From NCBI RefSeq assembly GCF_000428145.1, contig NZ_ATZJ01000016.1, positions 12,294-76,293 of the forward strand: a stretch of DNA of 64,000 bases, read 5' to 3'. This DNA is from Chitinilyticum litopenaei DSM 21440. GTDB taxonomy: Bacteria > Pseudomonadota > Gammaproteobacteria > Burkholderiales > Chitinibacteraceae. This document shows positions 50,469 through 59,287 of this stretch, in pieces. Every line of letters begins with the position of its first letter. Position 1 is the stretch's first letter. A program made the translations under genes and the position numbers. Under the pieces are notes generated by a model, which worked only from the letters and a program-made list of their open reading frames with translations, made no database searches and was not told the DNA's origin.

Positions 50469-52253
50469 ATGACAAGCAATGCACTGCTGCAACTGGGGCT
50501 GTATCTGGGCCTGTTGCTGATCCTCGCCTGGCCGCTGGGGCGCCTGATCGCCAGCGTGATGGCCGGCGACACTCCGCTGGCGCTGCGCTGGCTGCACCCG
50601 GTCGAACGCGCCTTCTATCGTCTGGCCGGTGTCGATGAAGACAGCGAGCAGAACTGGAAGCGCTACACGCTGGGCCTGATTCTTTTCAACCTGACCGGCG
50701 CACTGGCCGTTTACGCGCTGCAGCGCCTGCAGGGCGCCCTGCCGCTGAACCCGCAGGGCCTGGGTGCCGTGTCGGCCGATTCGGCGTTCAATACCGCGAT
50801 TTCCTTCGCCACCAACACCAACTGGCAAGGCTATGGCGGCGAAACGACGATGAGCTACCTCACGCAGATGCTCGGCCTATCAGCCCAGAACTTCCTGTCG
50901 GCGGCGACGGGTATTGTCGTGGCCATCGCACTGATACGGGGCTTCGCGCGCAAGGGCGCTGGGGTATTGGGCAATGTCTGGGCCGACCTCACGCGCATCA
51001 CGCTCTATGTGCTGGTGCCGCTCGCCTTTGTCATTGCGCTGCTCTTCGTCAGCCAGGGCGTGCTGCAGAATTTCCGTCCCTACCAGGACGTGCAGACCGT
51101 CGAGGCGGTGAGCTACCAGCAGGCCAGCGTCGATGCATCCGGCAATCCCGTTCTGGACAAGGACGGCAAGCCGGTGATGGAAACCGTCAGCACCCAGAAA
51201 CAGACGCTGGCCATGGGCCCGGTGGCCTCGCAGGAAGCGATCAAGCAGCTCGGCACCAATGGCGGCGGCTTCTTCAACGCCAACTCGGCCCACCCCTTCG
51301 AAAACCCGACACCGCTCACCAACCTGATCCAGATGCTGGCGATCTTCCTGATCCCTGCCGCGCTGTGCTTCACCTTCGGGCGCATGGTCGGTGACGCGCG
51401 CCAGGGCTGGACGGTGCTTGCATCGATGACCGTGCTCTTCGTCATCGCCTACGGCGTGCTGGTCGGCGCGGAAATCGCCGGCAACCCGGCGTTCACCAGG
51501 CTCGGCCTGGATTCGGTGGCCAATTTCGAGGGCAAGGAAACGCGCTTCGGGATCGTCGCTTCCAGCCTCTTCGCCACCATCACCACGGCGGCGTCCTGCG
51601 GCGCGGTCAACGCCATGCACGATTCGCTCACCCCCATCGGCGGCATGGTGCCGACGCTGCTGATGCAGCTCGGTGAAGTGGTGTTCGGCGGCGTCGGCTC
51701 CGGGCTCTACGGCATGCTGGTCTTTGCGATTCTCGCCGTCTTCATCGCCGGGCTGATGGTCGGGCGCACGCCGGAATACCTGGGCAAGAAGATCGAGGCT
51801 TTCGAGATGAAGATGACCGCGCTGGTGATCCTGGTGACGCCGCTGCTGGTGCTCGCCGGCACCGCTATTGCCGTGAGCGTGGCTTCGGGCAAGGCGGGCA
51901 TCTACAACCCCGGCGCGCACGGTTTTTCGGAAGTGCTTTATGCCTTCTCCAGCGCGGCGAACAACAACGGCTCGGCCTTCGCCGGTCTGTCGGCCAACAC
52001 GCCCTTCTACAACATCATGCTGGGGCTGGCGATGTGGTTTGGCCGCTTCGCGGTGATCGTTCCGGTGCTGGCGATGGCCGGCAGCCTGGCCGCCAAGCCG
52101 CGCCTGCCGGCGAACGCCGGAACGCTGCCCACGCACGGCCTGCTGTTTGTCGTGCTGCTGGTCGGCTCGGTGCTGCTGGTGGGCCTGCTGAACTACATCC
52201 CGGCGCTGGCGCTCGGCCCCATCGTCGAGCAACTGCAGATGTTCGGACACTGA
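50469..52253 (+). CDS. kdpA: Potassium-transporting ATPase subunit KdpA
   Basis: Channel-like potassium-binding subunit of the high-affinity Kdp pump; 594 aa, about ten transmembrane segments. Selectivity-filter-type loops are visible (TNTNWQGYGGETTMS, GTNGGGFFNANSAHPFENPTPLTN, ATITTAASCGAVNAMHDSLTPIGG, SSAANNNGSAFAGL). The ATG at 50469 is right after kdpF. The gap to kdpB is 195 bp and contains three short near-repeats of ACTGATG-GCTCGG and then the duplicated kdpB 5' end. Confidence 0.96.
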   Translation: MTSNALLQLGLYLGLLLILAWPLGRLIASVMAGDTPLALRWLHPVERAFYRLAGVDEDSEQNWKRYTLGLILFNLTGALAVYALQRLQGALPLNPQGLGAVSADSAFNTAISFATNTNWQGYGGETTMSYLTQMLGLSAQNFLSAATGIVVAIALIRGFARKGAGVLGNVWADLTRITLYVLVPLAFVIALLFVSQGVLQNFRPYQDVQTVEAVSYQQASVDASGNPVLDKDGKPVMETVSTQKQTLAMGPVASQEAIKQLGTNGGGFFNANSAHPFENPTPLTNLIQMLAIFLIPAALCFTFGRMVGDARQGWTVLASMTVLFVIAYGVLVGAEIAGNPAFTRLGLDSVANFEGKETRFGIVASSLFATITTAASCGAVNAMHDSLTPIGGMVPTLLMQLGEVVFGGVGSGLYGMLVFAILAVFIAGLMVGRTPEYLGKKIEAFEMKMTALVILVTPLLVLAGTAIAVSVASGKAGIYNPGAHGFSEVLYAFSSAANNNGSAFAGLSANTPFYNIMLGLAMWFGRFAVIVPVLAMAGSLAAKPRLPANAGTLPTHGLLFVVLLVGSVLLVGLLNYIPALALGPIVEQLQMFGH

Positions 52254-52343
52254 TGACTCGGCTACTGATGGCTCGGACACTGATGCCCGGCCCCACTCCG
52301 AACGCGCAAGGCCTCCTGCGGGCGGCCTTGCCAGGGAAACGCA

Positions 52344-52526
52344 ATGACAAAACTGCCACTGTTCGACCCCGAGCTGGCCAGGCCGGCGCTGGTCGATACG
52401 ACTGAATCCGGCAAGGCGCTCACCGCGCGCACGATGCAAGGAAAAACCATGAGCAACAAGAAACTCTCGCTGCTCGACCCCGCGCTGGTAAAACCGGCGC
52501 TGGTCGACTCGTTCAAAAAACTCGCG
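52344..52526 (+). repeat. Imperfect in-frame duplication at the kdpB 5' end
   Basis: Two copies of a start region lie 105 bp apart: ATG at 52344 reads TKLPLFDPELARPALVD and ATG at 52449 reads SNKKLSLLDPALVKPALVDSF. Each has its own purine-rich ribosome site. Both are in the same frame, so initiation at the first would add 35 residues to KdpB. Confidence 0.75.
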
Positions 52527-54515
52527 CCGCAGGTGCAATGGCGCAACCCGGTGATGTTCGTCGTCTACCTGGGCGCCATCCTCACCACGCTGCTGCTGGG
52601 CCAGGCGCTGATCGGCCAGGGCGAAGCACCGACCAGCTTTATCGCCGCCATCGCGCTGTGGCTGTGGTTCACCGTGCTGTTCGCCAATTTCGCCGAAGCG
52701 CTGGCCGAAGGCCGCAGCAAGGCGCAGGCGGCCAGCCTGCGCGACACCAAGAAAAACGTGCTCGCCAAGAAGCTGAAATTGGCCACGCACACCGCCGGCT
52801 ACGAAGTCACCGACAGCGCCAGCCTGAAAAAGGGCGACGTGCTGCTGGTTGAGGCCGGCGACGTGGTGCCGCTCGATGGCGAAGTGATCGAGGGTGTGGC
52901 CTCCGTCGACGAATCGGCGATCACCGGCGAATCGGCGCCGGTGATCCGCGAATCGGGCGGCGACTTTTCGGCGGTCACCGGCGGCACGCGCGTGCTGTCG
53001 GACTGGATCGTCGTTCGCGTCACCGTCAACCCGGGCGAAGCCTTTCTCGACCGCATGATCGCCATGGTCGAGGGCGCGAAGCGCCAGAAAACGCCGAACG
53101 AAATCGCGCTGACCATCCTGCTCGTCGCGCTGACCATTGTCTTCCTCGTTGTCACCGCGACGCTGCTGCCCTTCTCGCTGTTTTCGGTCGCCGCATCCGG
53201 CGCCGGCAGCCCGGTCAGCATCACCGTGCTGGTCGCGCTGCTCGTGTGCCTGATTCCGACGACCATCGGTGCTCTGTTGTCGGCGATTGGCGTGGCAGGA
53301 ATGAGCCGCATGCTCGGCGCAAACGTCATCGCCACCTCGGGCCGTGCGGTGGAGGCCGCAGGCGACGTCGACGTATTGCTGCTCGACAAGACCGGTACGA
53401 TCACGCTGGGCAATCGCCAGGCCGTGCGCTTTCTGCCGGCCGCGGGCGTGGGCGAACAGGAACTCGCCGACGCCGCGCAACTGGCGTCGCTGGCGGATGA
53501 AACGCCGGAAGGCCGCAGCGTCGTCGTACTCGCCAAGCAGCGTTTCAACCTGCGCGAGCGCCAGCTGCAAAGCCACGAGGCCGAGTTCATTGCCTTCAGT
53601 GCGCAAACGCGCATGAGTGGCGTCAACTACGACGGCAGGCAGATCCGCAAGGGCGCGATGGACGCGATCCGCCGCCATGTCGAGGCACAAGGCGCGCGCT
53701 TCCCCGAAGGCATGCAGGCGCTGGCCGACGAGGTCGCGCGGCGCGGCGCGACACCCTTGCTGGTGAGCAGCGACGAGCGCGTGCTCGGCGTGATCGAGCT
53801 GAAGGACATCGTCAAGGGCGGCATCAAGGAACGCTTTGCCGAACTGCGCGGCATGGGCATCAAGACCGTGATGATCACCGGTGACAACCCGCTGACCGCC
53901 GCGGCCATCGCGGCCGAAGCCGGCGTCGACGATTTCCTTGCCGAGGCCACGCCGGAAGCCAAGCTGGCGCTGATCCGCCAGCACCAGAACGAAGGCAAGC
54001 TCGTCGCAATGACGGGCGACGGCACCAACGACGCACCGGCGCTGGCGCAAGCCGACGTGGCGGTGGCGATGAACACCGGCACGCAAGCGGCGAAAGAGGC
54101 CGGCAATATGGTCGACCTGGATTCCAACCCGACCAAGCTGATCGAGATCGTCGAAATCGGCAAGCAGATGCTGATGACGCGCGGTGCGCTGACGACCTTC
54201 TCGGTATCCAACGACGTCGCCAAGTATTTCGCCATCATCCCGGCCGCGTTTGCGTCGACCTATCCGCAGCTCAATATGCTCAACGTGATGGGGCTGGCGA
54301 CACCGGCGTCGGCGATCCTGTCGGCGGTGATCTTCAACGCGATCATCATCGTCTTCCTGATCCCGCTGGCGCTGCGCGGTGTGCATTACAGGGCGCAGGG
54401 CGCGGCGCAGCTGCTCAGGACCAATCTGCTGGTCTACGGCCTGGGCGGGCTGATCGTTCCCTTTATCGGCATCAAGCTGATCGACCTGCTGCTGGTCGCA
54501 CTCGGCCTGGTTTGA
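52449..54515 (+). CDS. kdpB: Potassium-transporting P-type ATPase subunit KdpB
   Basis: Catalytic P-type ATPase subunit; 688 aa from the ATG at 52449, close to the usual ~682 and aligned with the normal N-terminus (LSLLDPALVKPALVDSFKKL). The TGES motif (AITGESAPV), the phosphorylation motif DKTGT (about Asp313), the nucleotide-binding domain and the hinge MTGDGTNDAPALAQADV are intact. An alternative start at 52344 produces a 723-aa form with a duplicated N-terminal segment; AAGGAA before 52449 is the better ribosome site. kdpC follows only after a 400-bp repeat-filled gap. Confidence 0.96.
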   Translation: MSNKKLSLLDPALVKPALVDSFKKLAPQVQWRNPVMFVVYLGAILTTLLLGQALIGQGEAPTSFIAAIALWLWFTVLFANFAEALAEGRSKAQAASLRDTKKNVLAKKLKLATHTAGYEVTDSASLKKGDVLLVEAGDVVPLDGEVIEGVASVDESAITGESAPVIRESGGDFSAVTGGTRVLSDWIVVRVTVNPGEAFLDRMIAMVEGAKRQKTPNEIALTILLVALTIVFLVVTATLLPFSLFSVAASGAGSPVSITVLVALLVCLIPTTIGALLSAIGVAGMSRMLGANVIATSGRAVEAAGDVDVLLLDKTGTITLGNRQAVRFLPAAGVGEQELADAAQLASLADETPEGRSVVVLAKQRFNLRERQLQSHEAEFIAFSAQTRMSGVNYDGRQIRKGAMDAIRRHVEAQGARFPEGMQALADEVARRGATPLLVSSDERVLGVIELKDIVKGGIKERFAELRGMGIKTVMITGDNPLTAAAIAAEAGVDDFLAEATPEAKLALIRQHQNEGKLVAMTGDGTNDAPALAQADVAVAMNTGTQAAKEAGNMVDLDSNPTKLIEIVEIGKQMLMTRGALTTFSVSNDVAKYFAIIPAAFASTYPQLNMLNVMGLATPASAILSAVIFNAIIIVFLIPLALRGVHYRAQGAAQLLRTNLLVYGLGGLIVPFIGIKLIDLLLVALGLV

Positions 54516-54564
54516 GTACATCTGAAACCTGATTATTGATCCGGCCCTCAGAAGTATGAATTTC

Positions 54565-54621
54565 CGTAGGAGCGAGCTTGCTCGCGAAGCATTACTGATC
54601 GCGAGCAAGCTCGCTCCTACG
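54565..54621. repeat. Inverted pair of REP-type repeats between kdpB and kdpC
   Basis: CGTAGGAGCGAGCTTGCTCG (54565 on, extending to CGA at 54587) and its inverse TCGCGAGCAAGCTCGCTCCT (54599 on, to 54621). Each unit has the inner palindrome GCGAGC-TT-GCTCGC. The word is the same as REP elements known to me from Pseudomonas. A third single unit lies at 55691-55713. Confidence 0.85.
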
Positions 54622-54683
54622 AGTGAAAACATCAGAGGGCCTGATCAATAGAACCCCTGCTCGGCAAGCATTCGCATCATGTT

Positions 54684-54763
54684 CGTCATGCCGGCGCAGG
54701 CCGGCATCCAGTCGGCAGAATTTGCAAAAGACCCTCTGGATTCCGGCTTTCGCCGGAATGACG
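54684..54763. repeat. Inverted pair of GTCATGCCGG/CCGGAATGAC-type repeats
   Basis: CGTCATGCCGGCGCAGGCCG (54684 on, ending CATCCAG at 54711) faces CTGGATTCCGGCTTTCGCCG (54736 on, ending GAATGACG at 54763). The pair forms a large hairpin. Similar 'TCATTCCGGC...GCCGGAATCCAG' words are scattered in many beta- and gammaproteobacteria. Confidence 0.8.
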
Positions 54764-54804
54764 ACGAGAATGCTGAAGTGTCTTGCCAGACAAAAAACGT
54801 CACT

Positions 54805-54853
54805 GGGTATATGCCCACAGCCAAATCCATGAAAAGGCTGCAGCCCTATACCC
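54805..54853. repeat. 49-bp palindromic repeat, copy 12
   Basis: GGGTATATGCCCACAGCC on the left and GGCTGCAGCCCTATACCC on the right; 49 bp, near consensus. It lies in the kdpB-kdpC gap, 62 bp before the kdpC start. Confidence 0.88.
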
Positions 54854-54915
54854 AACGCATAACGGCAGAGACCGCGCCAGGCGGCGCGCCCGCCGTACTT
54901 TTCAAGGAGATTGCC

Positions 54916-55500
54916 ATGCTGCAACACCTTCGCCCCGCACTTACCTTGTTCGCCCTGCTGACGCTGGTGACCGGCGTCGCCTACCCGCTCGCCACCACCG
55001 CCGTCGCCCAGCTGGTTTTCCGCCACCAGGCCAATGGCAGCCTGATCGAGCGCGGCGGCAAGCCCGTCGGTTCGGCGCTGATCGGGCAAGCCTTTAGCGG
55101 CACGCCGTATTTCTGGGGCCGCCCGTCGGCGACCGCACCCGTGCCCTACAACGCCGGTGCGTCGGGCGGCTCCAACCTCGGCCCGACCAACCCGGCGCTG
55201 CTGGCCGCCATTGAAGAGCGCGTGAACGCCTTGCGCGCCGCGCACCCGGAACAAACCGGCCCGGTGCCGACCGAACTCGTTACCGCCTCGGCCTCGGGCC
55301 TGGACCCGCACATCAGCCCGGCCGCCGCCGAATACCAGGTCTGGCGCATCGCCAGGGCGCGCAATCTGCCGGTGGCGCAGGTACGAGGTCTGGTTGCTGC
55401 GCACACCGAAGGCCGGCAGCTGGGGATTCTGGGCGAAGCACGCGTGAACGTGCTGGAGCTTAATCTGGCGCTGGATGCGCTGGGTAAGGGTGGCGCCTGA
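54916..55500 (+). CDS. kdpC: Potassium-transporting ATPase subunit KdpC
   Basis: 194 aa, one N-terminal transmembrane helix (ALTLFALLTLVTGVAYPLA) and a periplasmic domain. Typical KdpC segments are GSALIGQAFSGTPYFWGRPSA, ASGGSNLGPTNPAL, VTASASGLDPHISPAAAEYQ and RQLGILGEARVNVLELNLAL. AAGGAG is 6 nt before the ATG at 54916. The 400-bp gap from kdpB is unusual because kdpB and kdpC are normally adjacent. Confidence 0.96.
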   Translation: MLQHLRPALTLFALLTLVTGVAYPLATTAVAQLVFRHQANGSLIERGGKPVGSALIGQAFSGTPYFWGRPSATAPVPYNAGASGGSNLGPTNPALLAAIEERVNALRAAHPEQTGPVPTELVTASASGLDPHISPAAAEYQVWRIARARNLPVAQVRGLVAAHTEGRQLGILGEARVNVLELNLALDALGKGGA

Positions 55501-55522
55501 GTTAATGGCATTGCAGGTGTTT

Positions 55523-55646
55523 AGCGCCTTGCGGCGTGACGTTTGCATGCCGGGAGTGCCCGGCGGCTTCGTTTCTTTTGGCGAGACAAAAGAAATGAAG
55601 CCGTCCGCCGGACGGAACCGGCATGCAAACACTGCGCCGCAGGCGC
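55523..55646. repeat. Long palindromic element between kdpC and kdpD
   Basis: Outer arms TTTGCATGCCGG (55542-55553) and CCGGCATGCAAA (55618-55629), extended by AGCGCCTTGCGGCG and CGCCGCAGGCGC; inner arms GGCTTCGTTTCTTTTG (55565-55580) and CAAAAGAAATGAAGCC (55587-55602). It would fold into a single long stem with a 6-nt loop. Confidence 0.8.
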
Positions 55647-55690
55647 AGAACAAATCAAACCCATGCAGAAGCACCACCAGTGGCAAGGCT

Positions 55691-55713
55691 TCGCGAGCAA
55701 GCTCGCTCCTACG
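55691..55713. repeat. Single REP-type unit upstream of kdpD
   Basis: TCGCGAGCAAGCTCGCTCCT then ACG, identical to the inverted unit at 54599-54621. Confidence 0.85.
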
Positions 55714-55747
55714 ACTGGCACCATCAGCGGGACAGAAGAATAATCAA

Positions 55748-55796
55748 AGGCATAAGCTCCCAAACAAATGAACATGAAGCCCGCAAGCACATACCC
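55748..55796. repeat. 49-bp palindromic repeat, copy 13 (degraded)
   Basis: Right arm GCCCGCAAGCACATACCC keeps 13 of 18 consensus bases; the left arm keeps only about half. Its right edge is 21 nt before the kdpD ATG. Confidence 0.45.
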
Positions 55797-55817
55797 TGAT
55801 AAGAAAACCAAAGCACC

Positions 55818-58499
55818 ATGACCGACAACGATCGCCCCGACCCCGATGCCCTGCTCGCCGAACTGCAACGCGCCGAAGAACTCGCGCGGCGCGGGCGGCT
55901 GAAGATCTTTTTTGGCGCCTGCGCCGGCGTGGGCAAGACCTGGGCCATGCTGGCCGCCGCGCAGGCCCGCGTTCGCGAGGGCGGCGAGGTGCTCGTCGGC
56001 GTCGTCGAAACGCACGGCCGCAGCGAAACGCAGCAACAGCTGCAGGGGCTGGAAGTGCTGCCGGCGCGGCTGGTCGAGTTTCACGGCCGCAAGCTGCCGG
56101 AATTCGATCTGGACGCCGCGCTGGCGCGTGCGCCGGCGCTGATTCTCGTCGACGAATTCGCGCATTCCAACATTCCCGGCAGCCGCCACGCCAAGCGCTG
56201 GCAGGACGTCGACGAGCTGCTTGCCGCCGGCATCGACGTCTACACGACGCTGAACGTTCAGCACCTGGAAAGCCTCAACGACATCGTCGGCCAGATCACC
56301 GGCATCGTGGTGCGCGAAACGGTTCCCGACCGTATTTTCGACGCGGCGAACGAGGTCACGCTCGTCGATCTGCCACCCGAGGAGCTGCTCGACCGCCTGG
56401 CGCAGGGCAAGGTCTACCTGGGCCAGCAGGCCGAGCGCGCGGCCGAGCATTTCTTTCGCAAAGGCAATCTGCTGGCGCTGCGCGAGCTGGCGCTGCGCCG
56501 CACCGCCGACCGGGTCGACGCGCAGATGCGCGCCTACCGCGCCGACCAGGCGATCCAGCCGGTGTGGCAGGCGCGCGAGCGCCTGCTCGCCTGCGTGGGC
56601 CCCGGCGCCGACGGCGAGAAGCTGATCCGCAGCACCGCCAGGCTGGCCGCCGCGCTGCATGCCGACTGGCTGGCCGTGTATGTTGAGACGCCGAAACTGT
56701 CGCGGCAAAGCGCACAGCGGCGCGCGCGCGTGCTGGCCAATCTGAAGCTCGCACAATCGCTGGGCGCGGAAACCAGCGTGCTCGCCGGCGCCGGGCTCGA
56801 AGGCACGCTGCTGGCCTATGCGCGCAGCCGCAATGTTTCCAAGCTGGTGGTCGGCAAATCGCTGCGCGGCGGCGCTTCCAGGCTGTGGCAGACGCCCTTG
56901 TCGGAAAGGCTGGCGCAGGCCGCCAGCGATGTCGATGTCTACGTCGTCGCGCACGAGCTCGATGGCGGGAATGCGGGGCAGGACAAGACCGGCAGCAGCC
57001 TTTTGTTCAGCGATGCGCAGCCGGCCGCGCGCTGGCCGGGCTATCTGGCCGCGACCGCCGCCTGCGCGCTGACCACCGCCTTTGCCGCCGCGCTGCTCAC
57101 CGTGTTCGACCCGGCCAATGTCGTCATCCTCTTTCTGCTCGCCGTCGTGCTGGTGGCGATACGCTGGGGGCGCGGGCCCGGCGTGCTGGCGTCGGTGCTG
57201 TCGGTGCTGGCCTTCGATTTCTTCTTTATCGCGCCCAAGCTGTCGCTGACGGTGAACGACACACAGTACCTGTTTACCTTCGTGCTGATGCTCTCGGTGG
57301 CGCTGATCATCAGCCAGCTCGCGGCGCGGCTGCGCTTCGAGGCGCGCATCGCCACCTACCGCGAGCGGCGCACGCGTGCGCTCTACGAGCTGGGCCGCGA
57401 GCTGGCCGGCGCGCTGACCGCCGCCAGCGTCGTCGAAACCGGCAGCCAGCGCATCGGCGAGCTCTTTCATGCACGCACGCTCTTGCTGCTGCCCGACGCG
57501 CACGACCGGCTGCAGCCGGCCGGCGATGCGGTCGGCTTTGATCCCGGCCTTGCGCAATGGGTGTTCGACCACGAGGAAACCGCCGGCAACGGCACGCAAA
57601 CGCTGCCGGCCGCCAGCGCGCTGTATGTGCCGCTGAAGGCGCCGATGCGCATGCGCGGCGTGCTCGCGCTGATTCCCGGCGACCAGAGCCAGCTGGCCAG
57701 CCCGGAACAGCAGCGCCTGCTGGACACCTGCGCCAGCCAGATCGCGCTGTCGCTTGAGCGCGTGCACTACGTCGAGGTGGCGCAGGACGCACTGGTGGCG
57801 ATGGAATCCGAACGCCTGCGCAATAGCGTGCTCTCGGCGGTATCGCACGACCTGCGCACGCCGCTGACCACGCTGGTGGGCCTGACCAGCCTGCTGCAGG
57901 GCGGCCGGCTCGACGCCGGCGAACAGCAGCAGACGCTGGTCGCCATCGCCGAGGAAATCCAGCGCATGAACAGCCTGGTTGCCAATCTGCTCGACATGGC
58001 GCGGCTGCAGTCGGGCGTGAAGCTGCAAAGGGAATGGCAGGTGCTCGAAGAAGTCGTCGGCAGCGCGGTGCGCGCCTGCGCGGCGCGGCTGGCGCAGCAC
58101 CGGCTGGCGGTCGAACTCCCCGCCGACCTGCCGCTGCTCGACTACGACGCGGTGCTGATCGAGCGCGTGCTGGTCAACCTGCTGGAAAACGCCGCAAAAT
58201 ACACGCCGGCCGGCAGCGCGATCACCATCGCCGCACGACTGGCCGGCGACGTGGTCGCGGTCAGCGTCAGCGACGACGGGCCGGGCCTGCCGGCAGGCGC
58301 TCCGGAACGCCTGTTCGCCAAATTCAGCCGCGGCGCGGCGGAAACGAACACGCCGGGAGTCGGGCTGGGACTGGCGATCTGCCGGACCATCGTCGAGGCG
58401 CACGGCGGACGCATCGTTGCGGAAAACCGCAAGCCGCATGGTGCGGCATTCACCTTCACCCTGCCGCTGGGCCAGCCGCCGGCACTCACACTCGAGTAG
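55818..58499 (+). CDS. kdpD: Osmosensitive potassium-channel histidine kinase KdpD
   Basis: 893 aa sensor for K+ limitation and ionic stress. Residues about 20-230 form the KdpD domain with a Walker A-like GACAGVGKT (about 33-41). A Usp-like domain lies at about 255-380. Four closely spaced transmembrane helices are at about 405-500, a GAF-like region at about 520-655, and the HisKA motif AVSHDLRTPLT (His near 677) and HATPase_c motifs (NLLENAAKYTP, DDGPGLP, GVGLGLAICR) follow. It phosphorylates KdpE. kdpE follows 2 nt after the stop codon. Confidence 0.96.
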   Translation: MTDNDRPDPDALLAELQRAEELARRGRLKIFFGACAGVGKTWAMLAAAQARVREGGEVLVGVVETHGRSETQQQLQGLEVLPARLVEFHGRKLPEFDLDAALARAPALILVDEFAHSNIPGSRHAKRWQDVDELLAAGIDVYTTLNVQHLESLNDIVGQITGIVVRETVPDRIFDAANEVTLVDLPPEELLDRLAQGKVYLGQQAERAAEHFFRKGNLLALRELALRRTADRVDAQMRAYRADQAIQPVWQARERLLACVGPGADGEKLIRSTARLAAALHADWLAVYVETPKLSRQSAQRRARVLANLKLAQSLGAETSVLAGAGLEGTLLAYARSRNVSKLVVGKSLRGGASRLWQTPLSERLAQAASDVDVYVVAHELDGGNAGQDKTGSSLLFSDAQPAARWPGYLAATAACALTTAFAAALLTVFDPANVVILFLLAVVLVAIRWGRGPGVLASVLSVLAFDFFFIAPKLSLTVNDTQYLFTFVLMLSVALIISQLAARLRFEARIATYRERRTRALYELGRELAGALTAASVVETGSQRIGELFHARTLLLLPDAHDRLQPAGDAVGFDPGLAQWVFDHEETAGNGTQTLPAASALYVPLKAPMRMRGVLALIPGDQSQLASPEQQRLLDTCASQIALSLERVHYVEVAQDALVAMESERLRNSVLSAVSHDLRTPLTTLVGLTSLLQGGRLDAGEQQQTLVAIAEEIQRMNSLVANLLDMARLQSGVKLQREWQVLEEVVGSAVRACAARLAQHRLAVELPADLPLLDYDAVLIERVLVNLLENAAKYTPAGSAITIAARLAGDVVAVSVSDDGPGLPAGAPERLFAKFSRGAAETNTPGVGLGLAICRTIVEAHGGRIVAENRKPHGAAFTFTLPLGQPPALTLE

Positions 58500-58501
58500 G
58501 C

Positions 58502-59194
58502 ATGAACGAGCATCCCGCCACCGTGGTTTTCATCGAAGACGAAGCCCCCATCCGCCGTTTCTTGCGCACCATGCTGGAACACGCCGGCCTGCAGGTCCAT
58601 GACGAGGAAAATGGCCGGCGCGGACTGATCGCGGTGGCGGCGCGCAAGCCCGATCTGGTCATCCTCGACCTGGGCCTGCCCGATATGGACGGCGTCGAGG
58701 TGATCCGCCAGCTCCGCGACTGGAGTGACCTGCCGATTCTCGTGCTCTCGGCGCGCGCGCAGGAGGCCGAGAAGGTCGCTGCGCTCGACGCCGGCGCCGA
58801 CGATTACCTGACCAAACCCTTTGGCGTCGACGAATGCCTGGCGCGCGTGCGCGTGCTGCTGCGCCGCCACGCCGGCCACAGCGCGCGCAACGAACAGGTG
58901 TTCAGCTTTGGGCAGGTGCGGGTCGATCTGGTGCAAAGGCTGGTGTTTCGCAATGAAGAGGCGGTCCATCTGACGCCCATCGAATACCGGCTGCTGATGA
59001 CGCTGATCCGGCATGCCGGCCGGGTGCTGACGCACCGCGAACTGCTGCGCGAAGTCTGGGGGCCGAACCACAGCGAATCCAGCCAGTATCTGCGCGTGTA
59101 CATGGGGCATTTGCGCCAGAAGCTGGAAGACCAGCCCGCCCTGCCCAGGCATATCCTGACGGAGACAGGCGTCGGCTACCGGCTGGCGCCCTGA
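58502..59194 (+). CDS. kdpE: Response regulator KdpE
   Basis: 230 aa OmpR/PhoB-type regulator activating kdpFABC. The receiver domain has FIEDEAPIRRFL, the phosphoacceptor Asp in VILDLGLPDMDG and the conserved Lys in DYLTKPFG. The winged-helix output domain (about 130-230) contains LTPIEYRLLMTLIRHAGRVLTHRELLREVWG and YLRVYMGHLRQKLE, as in E. coli KdpE. The candidate binding site upstream of the operon is at 50183-50204. Confidence 0.96.
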   Translation: MNEHPATVVFIEDEAPIRRFLRTMLEHAGLQVHDEENGRRGLIAVAARKPDLVILDLGLPDMDGVEVIRQLRDWSDLPILVLSARAQEAEKVAALDAGADDYLTKPFGVDECLARVRVLLRRHAGHSARNEQVFSFGQVRVDLVQRLVFRNEEAVHLTPIEYRLLMTLIRHAGRVLTHRELLREVWGPNHSESSQYLRVYMGHLRQKLEDQPALPRHILTETGVGYRLAP

Positions 59195-59238
59195 TACCCT
59201 GATGCACTGCCCACCCTGGCCTTGATTGGAAATTGCAT

Positions 59239-59287
59239 GGGTATACGGACCAAAGCCAACAGCTTGAATGGCTGCATGGCAATACCC
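59239..59287. repeat. 49-bp palindromic repeat, copy 14
   Basis: GGGTATACGGACCAAAGCC on the left and GGCTGCATGGCAATACCC on the right; 49 bp. It lies between convergent kdpE and the YgfX-like gene. Confidence 0.82.

Noticed and set aside
50880..54632. Very long minus-strand open frame (1250 codons) opposite kdpA and kdpB
   Set aside because: It is the GC-rich antisense shadow of two well-supported genes, with a His/Arg/Gln-rich composition and no domain. Similar long shadows oppose dnaE (11029-13839), kdpD (55521-58439) and acnB (24414-26591).
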